DNA of 64,000 nt from an uncultured Christensenellaceae bacterium (GCA_905234985.1 CAJOJQ010000006.1:1-64000); one strand, 5' to 3'; positions 9,105 through 17,299 are shown, counted from the first letter of the stretch. Notes: generated by a model not told the origin, from the sequence alone. Numbers and translations are program-made.

Positions 9105-10340
9105 ATGTGGAACCTGCCCCCGTGCCTGAATCAGGACGCTGAAGTATCTCAGGCCATCGCCGCCGAGTGTGCCCGCCAGGAAGCGCACATTGAACTGATC
9201 GCTTCGGAAAACTTTGTCAGCCCCGCCGTCATGGCGGCCATGGGCAGCCCCTTAACCAATAAATACGCGGAAGGCTATCCGGGACGCAGGTATTACGGCG
9301 GCTGCGGCTGCGTGGACGAGGTGGAAAAAATCGCCATCGAGCGGGCCAAGGAGCTTTACGGCGCGGATCACGCCAACGTGCAGCCCCACAGCGGTTCCCA
9401 GGCCAATATGGCGGTTTACTTTGGCCTGCTGCAGCCCGGCGATACTGTGTTAGGCATGGGCCTCAATCACGGCGGCCATTTGACCCACGGCAGCCCCGTG
9501 AACATTTCGGGCAAGTATTTCCATTTTGAAGCTTACGGTATTGATCCCCAAACCGAATGCATCAATTATGACGAGACGCTCCGCATTGCCCGGGCCTGCA
9601 AGCCCCGGCTGATCGTGGCGGGCGCTTCCGCCTATGCCCGCACCCTGGACTTTGCCCGGTTCCGCAAAATCGCCGACGACGTGGGGGCCATGCTCATGGT
9701 GGATATGGCGCACATCGCGGGCTTAGTCGCCGCCGGGTGCCATCCCTCCCCCATCCCCTATGCCGACGTGGTCACCACCACCACCCATAAGACCCTCCGC
9801 GGCCCCCGCGGCGGCCTGATCCTGTGCCGGGAACAGTACAAAAAGGCCATCGACAAGGCCATTTTTCCCGGCATCCAGGGCGGCCCCTTAGAGCATGTGA
9901 TCGCCGCCAAGGCCGTGTGCTTCGGCGAAGCGCTGAAGCCCGAATTCAAGGAATACCAGCGGCAGATCGTCAAGAACGCCAAAGCCCTGGAAAACGCCCT
10001 GCGGGAGCGCGGCGTGCGCATGGTTTCCGGCGGCACGGATAACCACCTGCTGCTGCTTGACCTGTGCGATACGCCCGTCACCGGCAAGGAACTGGAAACC
10101 TGGCTGGGCATGGCGAACATCACGGTCAACAAAAACATGGTGCCCCGCGACCAGCGCAAGCCCACCGAAACCAGCGGCGTGCGCATCGGCACCCCCGCCG
10201 TCACCACCCGGGGCTTCAAGGAACCGGAAATGGTGCAGATCGCCGAATGGATCGCCCTCATCCTCTATCAGGGCGAGGCCGCCGTGCCCGCCGTAAAGGC
10301 CGGCGTGGAACAGCTGACGTCCAAGTTCCCGCTGTACTGA
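9105..10340 (+). CDS. glyA: serine hydroxymethyltransferase
   Basis: PLP enzyme (411 aa) interconverting serine and glycine with tetrahydrofolate. The PLP lysine is K229 in [13 protein letters not shown]. Other conserved segments are [13 protein letters not shown] near the N-terminus, [16 protein letters not shown] and QPHSGSQAN. The ATG at 9105 is chosen from the GGAGG site 8 nt upstream and from family length; a longer open frame upstream runs through the SRP RNA and is not coding. No separate promoter is obvious between the SRP RNA and glyA. Confidence 0.96.
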   Translation: MWNLPPCLNQDAEVSQAIAAECARQEAHIELIASENFVSPAVMAAMGSPLTNKYAEGYPGRRYYGGCGCVDEVEKIAIERAKELYGADHANVQPHSGSQANMAVYFGLLQPGDTVLGMGLNHGGHLTHGSPVNISGKYFHFEAYGIDPQTECINYDETLRIARACKPRLIVAGASAYARTLDFARFRKIADDVGAMLMVDMAHIAGLVAAGCHPSPIPYADVVTTTTHKTLRGPRGGLILCREQYKKAIDKAIFPGIQGGPLEHVIAAKAVCFGEALKPEFKEYQRQIVKNAKALENALRERGVRMVSGGTDNHLLLLDLCDTPVTGKELETWLGMANITVNKNMVPRDQRKPTETSGVRIGTPAVTTRGFKEPEMVQIAEWIALILYQGEAAVPAVKAGVEQLTSKFPLY

Positions 10341-10356
10341 AAAATCCATCAAAAGC

Positions 10357-10387
10357 GCTCATACGCATGTTCGTATGAGCCTTTTTT
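10357..10387 (+). terminator. intrinsic terminator after glyA
   Basis: Perfect 9-bp stem GCTCATACG/CGTATGAGC followed by CTTTTTT. Confidence 0.92.
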
Positions 10388-10419
10388 GTTGGGGAAGCGC
10401 AAATGATTTTGCCGCGCCC

Positions 10420-10448
10420 TTGTTTTTTCTTTCGGTCTGCCGTATAAT
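10420..10448 (+). promoter_or_regulatory. promoter of small gene pair
   Basis: TTGTTT, 17 bp, TATAAT, the same boxes and spacing as the SRP RNA promoter. It lies 40 bp upstream of the first small gene. Confidence 0.8.
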
Positions 10449-10487
10449 ATCCGTGAAAGAGAACCAAATTCAGGGGTGGTGATCCGC

Positions 10488-10760
10488 ATGATGTATCCGT
10501 TCATGACGCTGAATGACGACACAGAAATCACACATTCTGAAATGAAAGCGGACGGCCGGGTGAAAGTATATATCGAAACCCCGGATGAAAAGGACGGTTT
10601 TCACAGCGCGGTGTGCTGGCTGCCAGCATATCAATGGGAAAATATTTCGGGATACACAGACGCGGAAATGGCCTATTTTAATCGGCTGATCCGGAACAAC
10701 GCTCATTTGATCATCGAGTTTTCAAAGGAGGGAGGCATCCTGAATGCCGCAACTGCTTAG
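10488..10760 (+). CDS. small acidic protein of unknown function, partner of DUF4160
   Basis: A 90-residue protein that I do not recognise. Visible features are an acidic N-terminus (LNDDTEITHSEM), a beta-strand-like GRVKVYIETP, and a helical HLIIEFSKEGG end. The ATG at 10488 (or 10491) is taken because AGGGGTGG lies about 8 nt upstream. It overlaps the next gene by 17 bp, which implies coupled translation. DUF4160 proteins are often encoded beside a small partner (commonly DUF2442), and this gene occupies that place. Confidence 0.7.
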   Translation: MMYPFMTLNDDTEITHSEMKADGRVKVYIETPDEKDGFHSAVCWLPAYQWENISGYTDAEMAYFNRLIRNNAHLIIEFSKEGGILNAATA

Positions 10761-11022
10761 GATCGGCCCTTACATCCTGTATTTCTGGTCGAATGAATCG
10801 GCCCCCCTCGAACCTGTGCATGTTCACATCGCCGAGGGCAAGGCCACTCAAAACGCAACAAAAATTTGGATCACAGCCGCCGGAAAAGCGTTGCTTTGCA
10901 ATAACAATTCCCGAATACCGGATCGCATTCTGCATCGGATGCTGCGGACGGTTGAAGCCAACAGCGCCGAGTTTGTGCAGGCATGGAAGGATCATTTTGG
11001 GGAAATCAGCTTTTTCTGCTGA
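10744..11022 (+). CDS. DUF4160 domain protein
   Basis: A 92-residue DUF4160-type protein (PF13711). The family hallmark is EPVHVHIAEGKA (about residues 23-34), preceded by GPYILYFWSNE. The biochemical role of the family is unknown. Overlap with the preceding small gene, a private promoter and a private terminator make this a self-contained two-gene unit, an arrangement also seen in toxin-antitoxin modules, though nothing here proves that. Confidence 0.8.
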   Translation: MPQLLRIGPYILYFWSNESAPLEPVHVHIAEGKATQNATKIWITAAGKALLCNNNSRIPDRILHRMLRTVEANSAEFVQAWKDHFGEISFFC

Positions 11023-11073
11023 TTCAGAAAAATGGATGTGGCTCCATCCATTCCTTTGAAACAAGCCCATTGA

Positions 11074-11117
11074 AAAAAGCGCCTCGCAGTTTCGTGCTGT
11101 GAGACGCTCTTTTTTGC
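11074..11117. terminator. bidirectional terminator
   Basis: Stem GCGCCTCGCAG pairing with CTGTGAGACGCT (one bulge, G-T allowed) with T6 tracts on both strands. It serves the DUF4160 pair on plus and the FakA-tail-like gene on minus. Confidence 0.9.
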
Positions 11118-11128
11118 TCCAAATCAAA

Positions 11129-11380
11129 TCAGCCTTGCAGCCCTCTGGCCTGCCGATCCATATCCTCCACCACGATGTCGTGGATTTCGCCTAAGGTGGA
11201 ACAGTATTTCAGCACTTCCCAGGGCTCGTTGGTATGGAAATGAATTTTGATCAGCTCGTCGTCGCCCACCACCAACAGGCAGTCGCCGGGCAGGTTTTCC
11301 AGGAAGTAATCGCGGATCTCGTCTTCATCCAGGTCGTGGCCTTCAATCAGAAGCTGGGTATCATAGCGGGGATCAATCAT
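11129..11380 (-). CDS. small protein like the C-terminal part of DAK-family kinase FakA/YloV
   Basis: An 83-residue protein. The segment DDELIKIHFHTNEPWEVLKY followed by CSTLGEIHDIVVEDM resembles the end of fatty-acid kinase FakA (typically VKVHVHTN...LGEL.DI.IENM). The kinase domain itself is absent, so it cannot act alone as a kinase; it may bind fatty acid or a partner. AGGAGG precedes the ATG. It is 39 bp downstream of the amino-acid kinase gene and probably cotranscribed with it. Confidence 0.7.
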   Translation of the reverse strand: MIDPRYDTQLLIEGHDLDEDEIRDYFLENLPGDCLLVVGDDELIKIHFHTNEPWEVLKYCSTLGEIHDIVVEDMDRQARGLQG

Positions 11381-11419
11381 GTTTTTTCCTCCTTTTGGAT
11401 ATCATAAAGTTATCATGAT

Positions 11420-12247
11420 TCATTCAATGGCGATCCGGGTGCGGCGAACCTGCCCGGACAGAATTTTGGCGATGGGGTAACGGGCGTGGGCAATGTACAC
11501 CTGAACGCCCGTCCGGGCGCAGCGCAGGGCGTATTCCAGCTTGGCCCCCGCGCCGTTGGCCCCGGCACGGGACGCGCCCACGCAGTGGGTCTGCCATTCC
11601 TGCACCTTTCGGGTCAGCGTTTCCGCGTCGGGCGCGGTGATTTCGCTCACCAGGGTGCTGGGATCGGCGGGATCGGCGTAAATGCCCTCCGTGGACGTGA
11701 GCAGGATCAGCTCTTTGGTATGCACCAACTCCGCGATCACCGCCGCGGTTTCGTCGTTGTCCACGCATTCCACCACCTGGGCGTCGGGGTTCCGGGCCTG
11801 GAGGCTCATCAATTCCATTTTGCGGTTTTCTTCGTCGCTCACGCAGTCGTTGTAATTGATAATGGGCACGGCCTTCTGTTCCGCCGCCCGGGTGAGCAGC
11901 CCGTACAGGTGCTGCCGCTTCTGGGCGTCGTTAAAGTGGTTATGCTCCACCAGCACCTGGCGAACGCCGTATTCGGGTCGGATAAAGCGGCGGTAGTTTT
12001 CCATCAGGATGGCCTGGCCCTGGGCGGAATAATCGGTTTTATTCTGCTCCGGGTCACCCTCCAGCATTTTGCCCGTGCGTTTCAGATAATCCAGCCGCCC
12101 GATCTCCGTGGCCCCGGAGGATACCAGCAGCATGCCGGGCTTCAGCTCGCTGCCCAGCCGCGCGAAAATGTTGTAGTCGATATCATTATCTTCCCGGCGG
12201 ATCAGCGCCATGGAACCGATTTTGATCACCAGGTCAATGCAGCTCAT
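11420..12247 (-). CDS. amino-acid kinase family protein, glutamate 5-kinase-like
   Basis: An amino-acid kinase fold protein (275 aa). Motifs: DLVIKIGSMALIRR at the N-terminus, LLVSSGATEIG (about 46-56), NYNDCVSDEE, and VECVDNDETAAVIAELV followed by ILLTSTEGIY, as in the nucleotide-binding half of ProB. Glutamate 5-kinases often carry a C-terminal PUA domain and sit beside proA; neither is present here, so proline synthesis is only one possibility and another carboxylate or nucleotide could be the substrate. The ATG at 12247 follows AGGAGG by 5 nt. Confidence 0.75.
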   Translation of the reverse strand: MSCIDLVIKIGSMALIRREDNDIDYNIFARLGSELKPGMLLVSSGATEIGRLDYLKRTGKMLEGDPEQNKTDYSAQGQAILMENYRRFIRPEYGVRQVLVEHNHFNDAQKRQHLYGLLTRAAEQKAVPIINYNDCVSDEENRKMELMSLQARNPDAQVVECVDNDETAAVIAELVHTKELILLTSTEGIYADPADPSTLVSEITAPDAETLTRKVQEWQTHCVGASRAGANGAGAKLEYALRCARTGVQVYIAHARYPIAKILSGQVRRTRIAIE

Positions 12248-12286
12248 TCGTGCCTCCTCTTGCAAGCAGCTTGGGATTTCCTATAT

Positions 12287-12315
12287 ATTGTACCATGTTC
12301 CCGAATCAGAAGCAA
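12287..12315 (-). promoter_or_regulatory. promoter of the kinase gene
   Basis: On the minus strand TTGCTT, 17 bp, TACAAT. It lies in the 342-bp divergent gap 12248-12589; about 150 bp in the middle of that gap show nothing I can name. Confidence 0.65.
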
Positions 12316-12473
12316 GGGATAGTATGGAAGAATTTCCAAACCCCCCGTTTGGGCCTCGCACATGTCATTTTCGATCATGTATTTTCCAAATCCATATCAT
12401 ACAATGTAATTTCCGTTTCCAATATGTACATCCCTCACAAAAAGTACAAAAAAAGTGTGGCGGCTCTGCCGTC

Positions 12474-12502
12474 TTGCGCGTTCATTGGCCCCGTGCTATA
12501 CT
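12474..12502 (+). promoter_or_regulatory. promoter of the HPr-like gene
   Basis: TTGCGC, 17 bp, TATACT. Two palindromes lie just downstream, in the transcribed leader. Confidence 0.65.
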
Positions 12503-12535
12503 ACGGTTGCAGGAGTGGAGAGGCCTGCAAATTTT

Positions 12536-12551
12536 CCGGAAACGTTTCCGG
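12536..12551 (+). promoter_or_regulatory. cre-like palindrome upstream of HPr-like gene
   Basis: CCGGAAACGTTTCCGG is a perfect 16-bp palindrome with the AAACGTTT core typical of LacI/CcpA-family operators. It lies about 34 bp after the -10 box, where a bound repressor would block elongation. Alternatively it could fold as RNA. Confidence 0.6.
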
Positions 12552-12557
12552 TGTTCT

Positions 12558-12576
12558 GCAAAACGGATCGTTTTGC
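12558..12576 (+). promoter_or_regulatory. second palindrome before the HPr-like gene
   Basis: GCAAAACGGATCGTTTTGC: 8-bp arms around a 3-bp centre, the same AAACG/CGTTT half-sites as the first palindrome, 22 bp further on centre to centre (two helical turns). It ends 4 nt before the AGGAGG site region. Confidence 0.5.
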
Positions 12577-12589
12577 GAAAGGAGGCTCC

Positions 12590-12853
12590 ATGAACATTCA
12601 CATTCACGTCGATTCGATGAAGGCTGCGGAGAAGCTGAGCAGCATCTGCAAGGAATTTGGGAACGATATTTCCCTTCGTTCCGGCAAGTTCCACATTGAT
12701 CCCAAATCCACGCTGGGCATCCTGGCCATGATGTATTCCGCCCGGGACCATATGTTCCTGGACACCGGCAGCATGAACAGCCAGGACATTCCCAAGTTCC
12801 TGGAAGCGATCGACGGATACACGGTCAAGGAGGAAATGCGGGACGCGGTATGA
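12590..12853 (+). CDS. HPr-like protein lacking the phosphorylatable histidine
   Basis: An 87-residue HPr-fold protein. The segment ISLRSGKFHIDPKSTLGILA matches the HPr region around the regulatory serine, with S40 at the place of Ser46. The N-terminal HxRP active-site histidine of true HPr is absent (SMKAAEKLSSICKE), so it cannot carry phosphate in PTS sugar uptake. In this it resembles Crh-type paralogues, which act in carbon catabolite repression. AGGAGG precedes the ATG. Two operator-like palindromes in its leader fit a link to catabolite control. Function inferred. Confidence 0.75.
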   Translation: MNIHIHVDSMKAAEKLSSICKEFGNDISLRSGKFHIDPKSTLGILAMMYSARDHMFLDTGSMNSQDIPKFLEAIDGYTVKEEMRDAV

Positions 12854-12897
12854 TCCTCCGCCGCGGCAAAAACTTATGCCCCCGCACCCATCATGAA

Positions 12898-12942
12898 CAA
12901 AAGCGCCTCCGGCGGGCTTCGCTTCCCAGCCGGGGGCTTTTT
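12898..12942. terminator. bidirectional terminator between HPr-like gene and phosphoesterase
   Basis: Stem GCCTCCGGC/GCCGGGGGC with a 15-nt loop, T5 on plus and a shorter T run on minus, between convergent genes. Confidence 0.85.
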
Positions 12943-12952
12943 CTATGTTTTT

Positions 12953-13816
12953 CTATACTTTGGTTTTCATGGTCAAAAGATGAATCTGCGCCCTGGCGCC
13001 CAGCCGCACGGGAAAGCCCGACGCGCCCACGCCGTTGCTCACCAGGATATCGGCCCCCGCCTCCCTGAACCAGCCGGACAGGTACCGGTTGCCGTAGATG
13101 CTGGAAGATTTGACGGCTTTGCCGCAGACGGTCACCTGTCCCCCGTGGGTATGCCCGCAAATGGCCAGCTGATAAAAGAGGCCGCCGGGCATTTTCTGCG
13201 TTTCGGGCAGGATATCGGGATTATGGGGAAAGAACACGGTAAAATCCGCTTTTTCGCACAGTGCGGCCAGCTTTTCCAGGTCCGGCTTGCCGTTGAAAAA
13301 ATCGTCGGCGCTGGTAAAGGCGATTTGTTTTCCGTTTCGGCTGAGCAGATACGCGTCGTTCAGCACGGGGATCACGCCGTCCTGCCGCATGACCTGGGCG
13401 ATTCTTTCCACGTTTTCTTCCGGCAGGGTGCGGTCGTGATTGCCGAACGCGCCCAGCACGGCGATCTTCGCCTTGAAGCCCGGCTTCAGCCGAAAAAAAT
13501 CCACCGCCCCGTGGGAATGCTCGCCGTAATCGCCCCCCAGCAGCACGATATCCGCCTGCAGGGCGTTCACCCGCTCCGCTAACCTTCTCACCCGATCCTC
13601 CCCCAGCAGGGAGCCGTAATGGATATCGGACACATAGGCCACTTTCAAGCCGTCAAATTCCTTCGGCCACCTGTCGGAAGCATAGGTTTCTTCCACCGTA
13701 TCCAATTGCGCCGCCAGGTAAAGCGGATACAGCAAAGGCCAGGACGACGGCAGCTTTGCCATCAGCCTGCCCAGCAGGCCCACCTGATGGGCCTTTTTTT
13801 TATGTTTCAGGTTCAT
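12953..13816 (-). CDS. membrane-associated calcineurin-like metallophosphoesterase
   Basis: YkuE-type phosphoesterase (287 aa). Metal ligands appear in order: YVSDIHYG, LLGGDYGE, FGNHD and CGHTHGGQ. An N-terminal hydrophobic stretch (SSWPLLYPLYLAAQL) after a basic start could associate with the membrane. Related proteins hydrolyse phosphodiesters or pyrophosphates of lipid precursors; the substrate here is unknown. AGGAGG lies 6 nt before the ATG. Its upstream region is a 509-bp gap filled mostly by a family 2 element. Confidence 0.9.
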   Translation of the reverse strand: MNLKHKKKAHQVGLLGRLMAKLPSSWPLLYPLYLAAQLDTVEETYASDRWPKEFDGLKVAYVSDIHYGSLLGEDRVRRLAERVNALQADIVLLGGDYGEHSHGAVDFFRLKPGFKAKIAVLGAFGNHDRTLPEENVERIAQVMRQDGVIPVLNDAYLLSRNGKQIAFTSADDFFNGKPDLEKLAALCEKADFTVFFPHNPDILPETQKMPGGLFYQLAICGHTHGGQVTVCGKAVKSSSIYGNRYLSGWFREAGADILVSNGVGASGFPVRLGARAQIHLLTMKTKV

Positions 13817-13900
13817 GCCGTCCTCCTCTTTCTTTTCTCCGCTGTTTTTATCGTTACTACTATGCCACCCCTGGGAAGCCGAGGAAGAAACGGTATCGGC

Positions 13901-14230
13901 GGGGGATTGTCAAGGGGCACTCTCCTTGACGAAAATCCGCAGCGGCGGCGTGTACGCCGCGAGGACGGAATATTTCTGTAAGGAGCGAAGACGACTGAAA
14001 GAAATTTTCCTACCTTGCGGTTTTTCCGCCCGGGAGCGCCGAAGGTGCGACAGGAAAAACCGTGGGGGACGAACCGCCGATGACCGCCTGCGGCGGGAAT
14101 CTCATCGGCGGTGAGATCAGCCGAAAGGGAGCAATCTCCCCATGAAGTGCGACCTTTGAGGCTGCGGATTCGCGGGGGGTATGCAATACCCGCCCGCGCG
14201 TTACTACGAAGCCGTAGGCTGAGTAGTAAC
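13901..14230 (+). repeat. family 2 structured intergenic element, copy 1
   Basis: A 330-bp element starting GGGGGATTGTCAAGGGG and ending in the hairpin GTTACTAC/GTAGTAAC. Other pairings: AATCCGCAGC (13934-13943) with GCTGCGGATT (14161-14170), and CCGCCGATGA (14074-14083) with TCATCGGCGG (14102-14111). It lies between divergent genes with no credible reading frame. See copies at 15688 and 29787. The flanks 13817-13900 and 14231-14259 hold nothing I recognise. Confidence 0.85.
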
Positions 14231-14259
14231 ATTTTATCATAATATTTTCACTCCCACAA

Positions 14260-14288
14260 TTGCCAATTCTGCCAAACCATGATAAAAT
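14260..14288 (+). promoter_or_regulatory. promoter of the amidase gene
   Basis: TTGCCA, 17 bp, TAAAAT, immediately after the family 2 element. Confidence 0.7.
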
Positions 14289-14325
14289 AGGAAAGAAATT
14301 GGAAAAAACGAAAGGACGGTTTGTT

Positions 14326-15642
14326 ATGCGTTTCGGAAAGCTGCTTCCGTTTCTTCTGCTTCTTCTGCTGCTGCCCTTTTCCTGCGCCAGCGCCGCGGTG
14401 GGCGTCCAGCTGACGCCGGAGGAATGCGCCGTCTCCTATTCCGTGGATCTGCCGGATCAGGATTTTCTTCTTATGTCCTACACCGCGCCCAAGGAAAACG
14501 GAAAAATGGTGATTTACGCTCCGGACGGCCATTTTGAAGGAACCATCCCCCTGCGCTATTCCCAGGCGGGCGGAACGGTGAAAATCACCATCAACTCCTT
14601 TGACGGCAAAAAGACGCTGGCTTCCGGCAGCGCCGCGCTGCCCGCCGCGTCCGGCTATCAGGCGCCCTCCGGAAAAGCCTCGGGAAAGGTGACCGGCCTG
14701 CGGCTGGAGGAAACCGTTTCGGGCGTGCGCTACTCTTTTTCCTGCCCCGGCACGGATTATCTGCTGCTCAAGGCCCACAGCAAGGAGCAGGAAATTGAAT
14801 TTCCCGTTTATCCCCAGGAAAACGGGCTGTATGCCGGGGAAATCGAAATGCCCCTGACCTACGCCCGCGCGCTGATCACGGTGAAGCTCCTTTCGGGAAA
14901 GGGCGCAGTGCTGGCCCAGGCCGAAGCCCGCAAAGCCTATGAAGCCCCCGCCCCCGTGGAACGGCAGGAAGGCCGCCTTTCCGGCGTGACCGTGTGCATC
15001 GACCCCGGCCATCAGGAAAACGGACACCCGGTAAAGGAACCCATCGGGCCGGGTCTGAGCGGCTCCACCACCGGCACCTCGGGTATGGCCCAGGGCGCGC
15101 TGACCCTGCGCAAGGAATCCATCGTGGTGCTGGAAATCGGCATGAAGCTGCGGGATGAGCTGCTGCGCCAGGGCGCGACGGTGGTCATGACCCGCGAAAG
15201 CCAGGACGTGTTTCATTCCAATCAGGAGCGCTGCCAGATTGCCGCCGACGCCGGGGCGCATATCATGCTGCGGCTCCACGCCGATTTACGGGCAAACAAA
15301 AACAAGTTAGGCTTTTCCGTTTACGCCCCCCTGCATTCCGATTACGCCAAGGCCGTGGCCGATCCGGCCACCTACCGGGCCATGGGCGAATTGATGATCA
15401 ACGCCATGAAAACCGGCGTCGGCCTTCCCCTGGAGGATCGGTACGGGCTGGTGATTCTTTCGGATCAGTTTGTGGGCAACAACTGGGCGAAGATGACCTG
15501 TTTCCTGATCGAAATGGGCATGATGTCCACCCCCCGGGAGGATTACCTGCTGTCCTATCCCGTTTATCAGCAATGGCTGGCCGAGGGCATGGCCCAGGGC
15601 GTATATGATATCGCCGTATACAGGGGATGGCTCGAAGAATAA
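14326..15642 (+). CDS. secreted N-acetylmuramoyl-L-alanine amidase
   Basis: Amidase_3-type cell-wall hydrolase (438 aa), cutting the bond between N-acetylmuramic acid and L-alanine. A signal peptide (RFGKLLPFLLLLLLLPFSCASA) with an Ala-Ser-Ala cleavage site starts it. Residues 25-220 form two beta-rich repeats of unknown role. The catalytic domain begins at VCIDPGHQ; likely zinc and catalytic residues are H229, E264, H318 and E396 (IEMGMMS). An extra loop rich in Gly/Ser/Thr lies after H229. The ATG at 14326 follows AAAGGACGG; an upstream in-frame extension has no signal peptide. Confidence 0.92.
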   Translation: MRFGKLLPFLLLLLLLPFSCASAAVGVQLTPEECAVSYSVDLPDQDFLLMSYTAPKENGKMVIYAPDGHFEGTIPLRYSQAGGTVKITINSFDGKKTLASGSAALPAASGYQAPSGKASGKVTGLRLEETVSGVRYSFSCPGTDYLLLKAHSKEQEIEFPVYPQENGLYAGEIEMPLTYARALITVKLLSGKGAVLAQAEARKAYEAPAPVERQEGRLSGVTVCIDPGHQENGHPVKEPIGPGLSGSTTGTSGMAQGALTLRKESIVVLEIGMKLRDELLRQGATVVMTRESQDVFHSNQERCQIAADAGAHIMLRLHADLRANKNKLGFSVYAPLHSDYAKAVADPATYRAMGELMINAMKTGVGLPLEDRYGLVILSDQFVGNNWAKMTCFLIEMGMMSTPREDYLLSYPVYQQWLAEGMAQGVYDIAVYRGWLEE

Positions 15643-15687
15643 GTTACTGCTCAGCCCCTCGGAAGAATCACCGAGAAACGTCATCAA

Positions 15688-16012
15688 GGGGGATTGTCAA
15701 GGGGAACGCCCCTTGACTGAAATCCGCACCGGCGGCGTGTACGCCGGGAGGACGGAAAATTTCTGCAAGGAGCGAAGACGACTGAAAGAAATAGATTTTC
15801 CGCCCGGAAATCCCGAAGGGATTTTAGGAAAATCTGTGCGGGGGGACGAACCACAGGCGACCGCCTGTGGCGGGAGTTTCGCCCGTGGTGAGATCAGCCG
15901 AAAGGGAGCAATCTCCCCATGAAGGGGAGTTGCGACCTTTGAGGCTGCGGATTCGCGGGGGTATGCAATACCCGCCCGCACGTTACTACGAAGCCGTAGG
16001 CTGAGTAGTAAC
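15688..16012 (+). repeat. family 2 structured intergenic element, copy 2
   Basis: A 325-bp copy, 45 bp after the amidase stop, filling most of the 461-bp gap 15643-16103. Pairings: GTCAAGGGG/CCCCTTGAC at the start; CCACAGGCGA (15851-15860) with TCGCCCGTGG (15879-15888); and the same terminal GTTACTAC/GTAGTAAC hairpin. Confidence 0.85.
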
Positions 16013-16041
16013 AAGAATAAATCAATATTTTACAATTTGTC

Positions 16042-16071
16042 TTGACACAAGGGTTCCTTTGCCCTTATCAT
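16042..16071 (+). promoter_or_regulatory. promoter of galE
   Basis: Consensus TTGACA, 18 bp, TATCAT, 33 bp upstream of the galE ATG. Confidence 0.75.
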
Positions 16072-16103
16072 GTGTAGTGAACTTACTGCAAGGAGGAAAT
16101 ACC

Positions 16104-17117
16104 ATGCGCGTATTGCTGACCGGCGGAGCCGGGTATATCGGCTCCCATACGGCCCTGTGCCTGCTTCAGGCGGGCCATGACGTGATCGTGTTGGACAATT
16201 TGGACAATTCCAGCCCCGAATCCCTGCGCCGGGTGCAGGAGCTGACCGGCAAACAGGCCCCCCTGATCGTGGGCGACTGCACCGACGAAAAGACCGTGAC
16301 CCGCGTGTTTGAACAGTACCCCATCGACGCGGTGATCCATTTCGCCGGGCTGAAGGCCGTGGGCGAATCGGTGGCGAAGCCCCTCAAGTATTACCAGAAC
16401 AACCTGGACGCCACCATGGTGCTGTGCAAGGTGATGCCCAAATACAACTGCAACGTGCTGGTGTTTTCCTCCTCCGCCACCGTATACGGAACGAATCAGG
16501 AAATGCCCCTGCGGGAGGATTTTCCCACCGGCTGCACCAATCCCTACGGCTGGACCAAGTGGATCAGCGAACGCATCCTGACCGACGTGGCCGCCGCCGA
16601 TCCTACCCGTTCCTTTATCCTGCTGCGGTACTTTAACCCCATCGGCGCTCACGAAAGCGGCCGCATCGGTGAAGACCCCGCCGGTATCCCCAACAACCTG
16701 ATGCCCTTCATCTGCCAGGTGGCTTCCGGCAAGCTGGATCACCTGCGGGTGTTCGGCGACGATTATCCCACCCGGGACGGCACCGGCGAACGCGACTATA
16801 TCCACGTGATGGACCTGGCGGAAGGCCATTTGGCCGCCCTGGAATACGCCATCAAGCGCAGCGGCGTGGAAATCTTCAACTTAGGCACCGGCACCCCCTA
16901 CAGCGTGCTGGATATCGTGCATACCTTCGAGCAGGCCAATGACCTGAAAATCCCCTACGAAATCACTCCCCGCCGCCCCGGCGACATCGCCGTGTGCTAT
17001 GCCGACGCCACCCGCGCCAAAGAACTGCTGCATTGGGAAGCCAAGCGCGACCTGAACGCCATGTGCCGCGACGCCTGGAACTGGCAGAAGCAGAACCCCA
17101 GAGGATATAACGGTTAA
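16104..17117 (+). CDS. galE: UDP-glucose 4-epimerase
   Basis: Extended short-chain dehydrogenase (337 aa) interconverting UDP-glucose and UDP-galactose. The NAD-binding GGAGYIGSHT is at residues 7-16. The catalytic triad is S124 (in SSSATVYG), Y148 and K152 (YGWTK). RYFNPIGAHESGRIGEDP and RDYIHVMDLAEGH are family signatures. AGGAGG lies before the ATG at 16104. It is a single-gene unit, followed by a heptamer hairpin and a terminator, and provides galactose units for wall polymers or the Leloir pathway. Confidence 0.96.
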   Translation: MRVLLTGGAGYIGSHTALCLLQAGHDVIVLDNLDNSSPESLRRVQELTGKQAPLIVGDCTDEKTVTRVFEQYPIDAVIHFAGLKAVGESVAKPLKYYQNNLDATMVLCKVMPKYNCNVLVFSSSATVYGTNQEMPLREDFPTGCTNPYGWTKWISERILTDVAAADPTRSFILLRYFNPIGAHESGRIGEDPAGIPNNLMPFICQVASGKLDHLRVFGDDYPTRDGTGERDYIHVMDLAEGHLAALEYAIKRSGVEIFNLGTGTPYSVLDIVHTFEQANDLKIPYEITPRRPGDIAVCYADATRAKELLHWEAKRDLNAMCRDAWNWQKQNPRGYNG

Positions 17118-17121
17118 TGGA

Positions 17122-17232
17122 AGAGTTGAGAGTGTAGAGTTGAGAGTTGAGATGTATAAGTGTCCGATGCTTGGTCTATTATCATATCAACTATCTATAA
17201 TCTCAACTCTCAACTCCCAACTCTCAACTCCT
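17122..17232 (+). repeat. family 3 heptamer hairpin, copy 1
   Basis: Two arms of about 32 bp, made of GAGAGTT-type heptamers (17122-17153) and their complement (17200-17232), enclose about 46 bp. It starts 5 nt after the galE stop. Confidence 0.8.
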
Positions 17233-17260
17233 TTTACCGACTGAAAAAAGCATAGAAAAG

Positions 17261-17297
17261 CGGAGAAGCTTCCCGTCGAAAAGGCTTCTCCGTTTTT
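17261..17297. terminator. bidirectional terminator between galE and atpC
   Basis: Stem CGGAGAAGC/GCTTCTCCG with TTTTT on the plus side and a CTTTTC tail on the minus side, 3 bp beyond the atpC stop. Confidence 0.88.
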
Positions 17298-17299
17298 CG

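Noticed and set aside
11420-12247. Firm naming of the kinase as ProB
   Set aside because: No PUA domain and no proA nearby; the amino-acid kinase fold has several possible substrates.
12536-12576. The two palindromes as an intrinsic terminator or attenuator
   Set aside because: Neither is followed by a T tract; operator use seems likelier.
13901-14230. Family 2 as a group II intron or IS200/IS605 remnant
   Set aside because: No domain V-like sequence, reverse transcriptase or transposase remnant was seen, so I keep it as unassigned.
13813-14240. Arg/Pro-rich open frames over the family 2 copies, repeated at 15697 and 29817
   Set aside because: They are translations of the repeat, have no ribosome sites, and the copies carry insertions that break the frames.
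17122-17232. Heptamer repeats as a CRISPR array
   Set aside because: Units are 7 nt, arranged as inverted arms, without spacers, and no cas genes are present.
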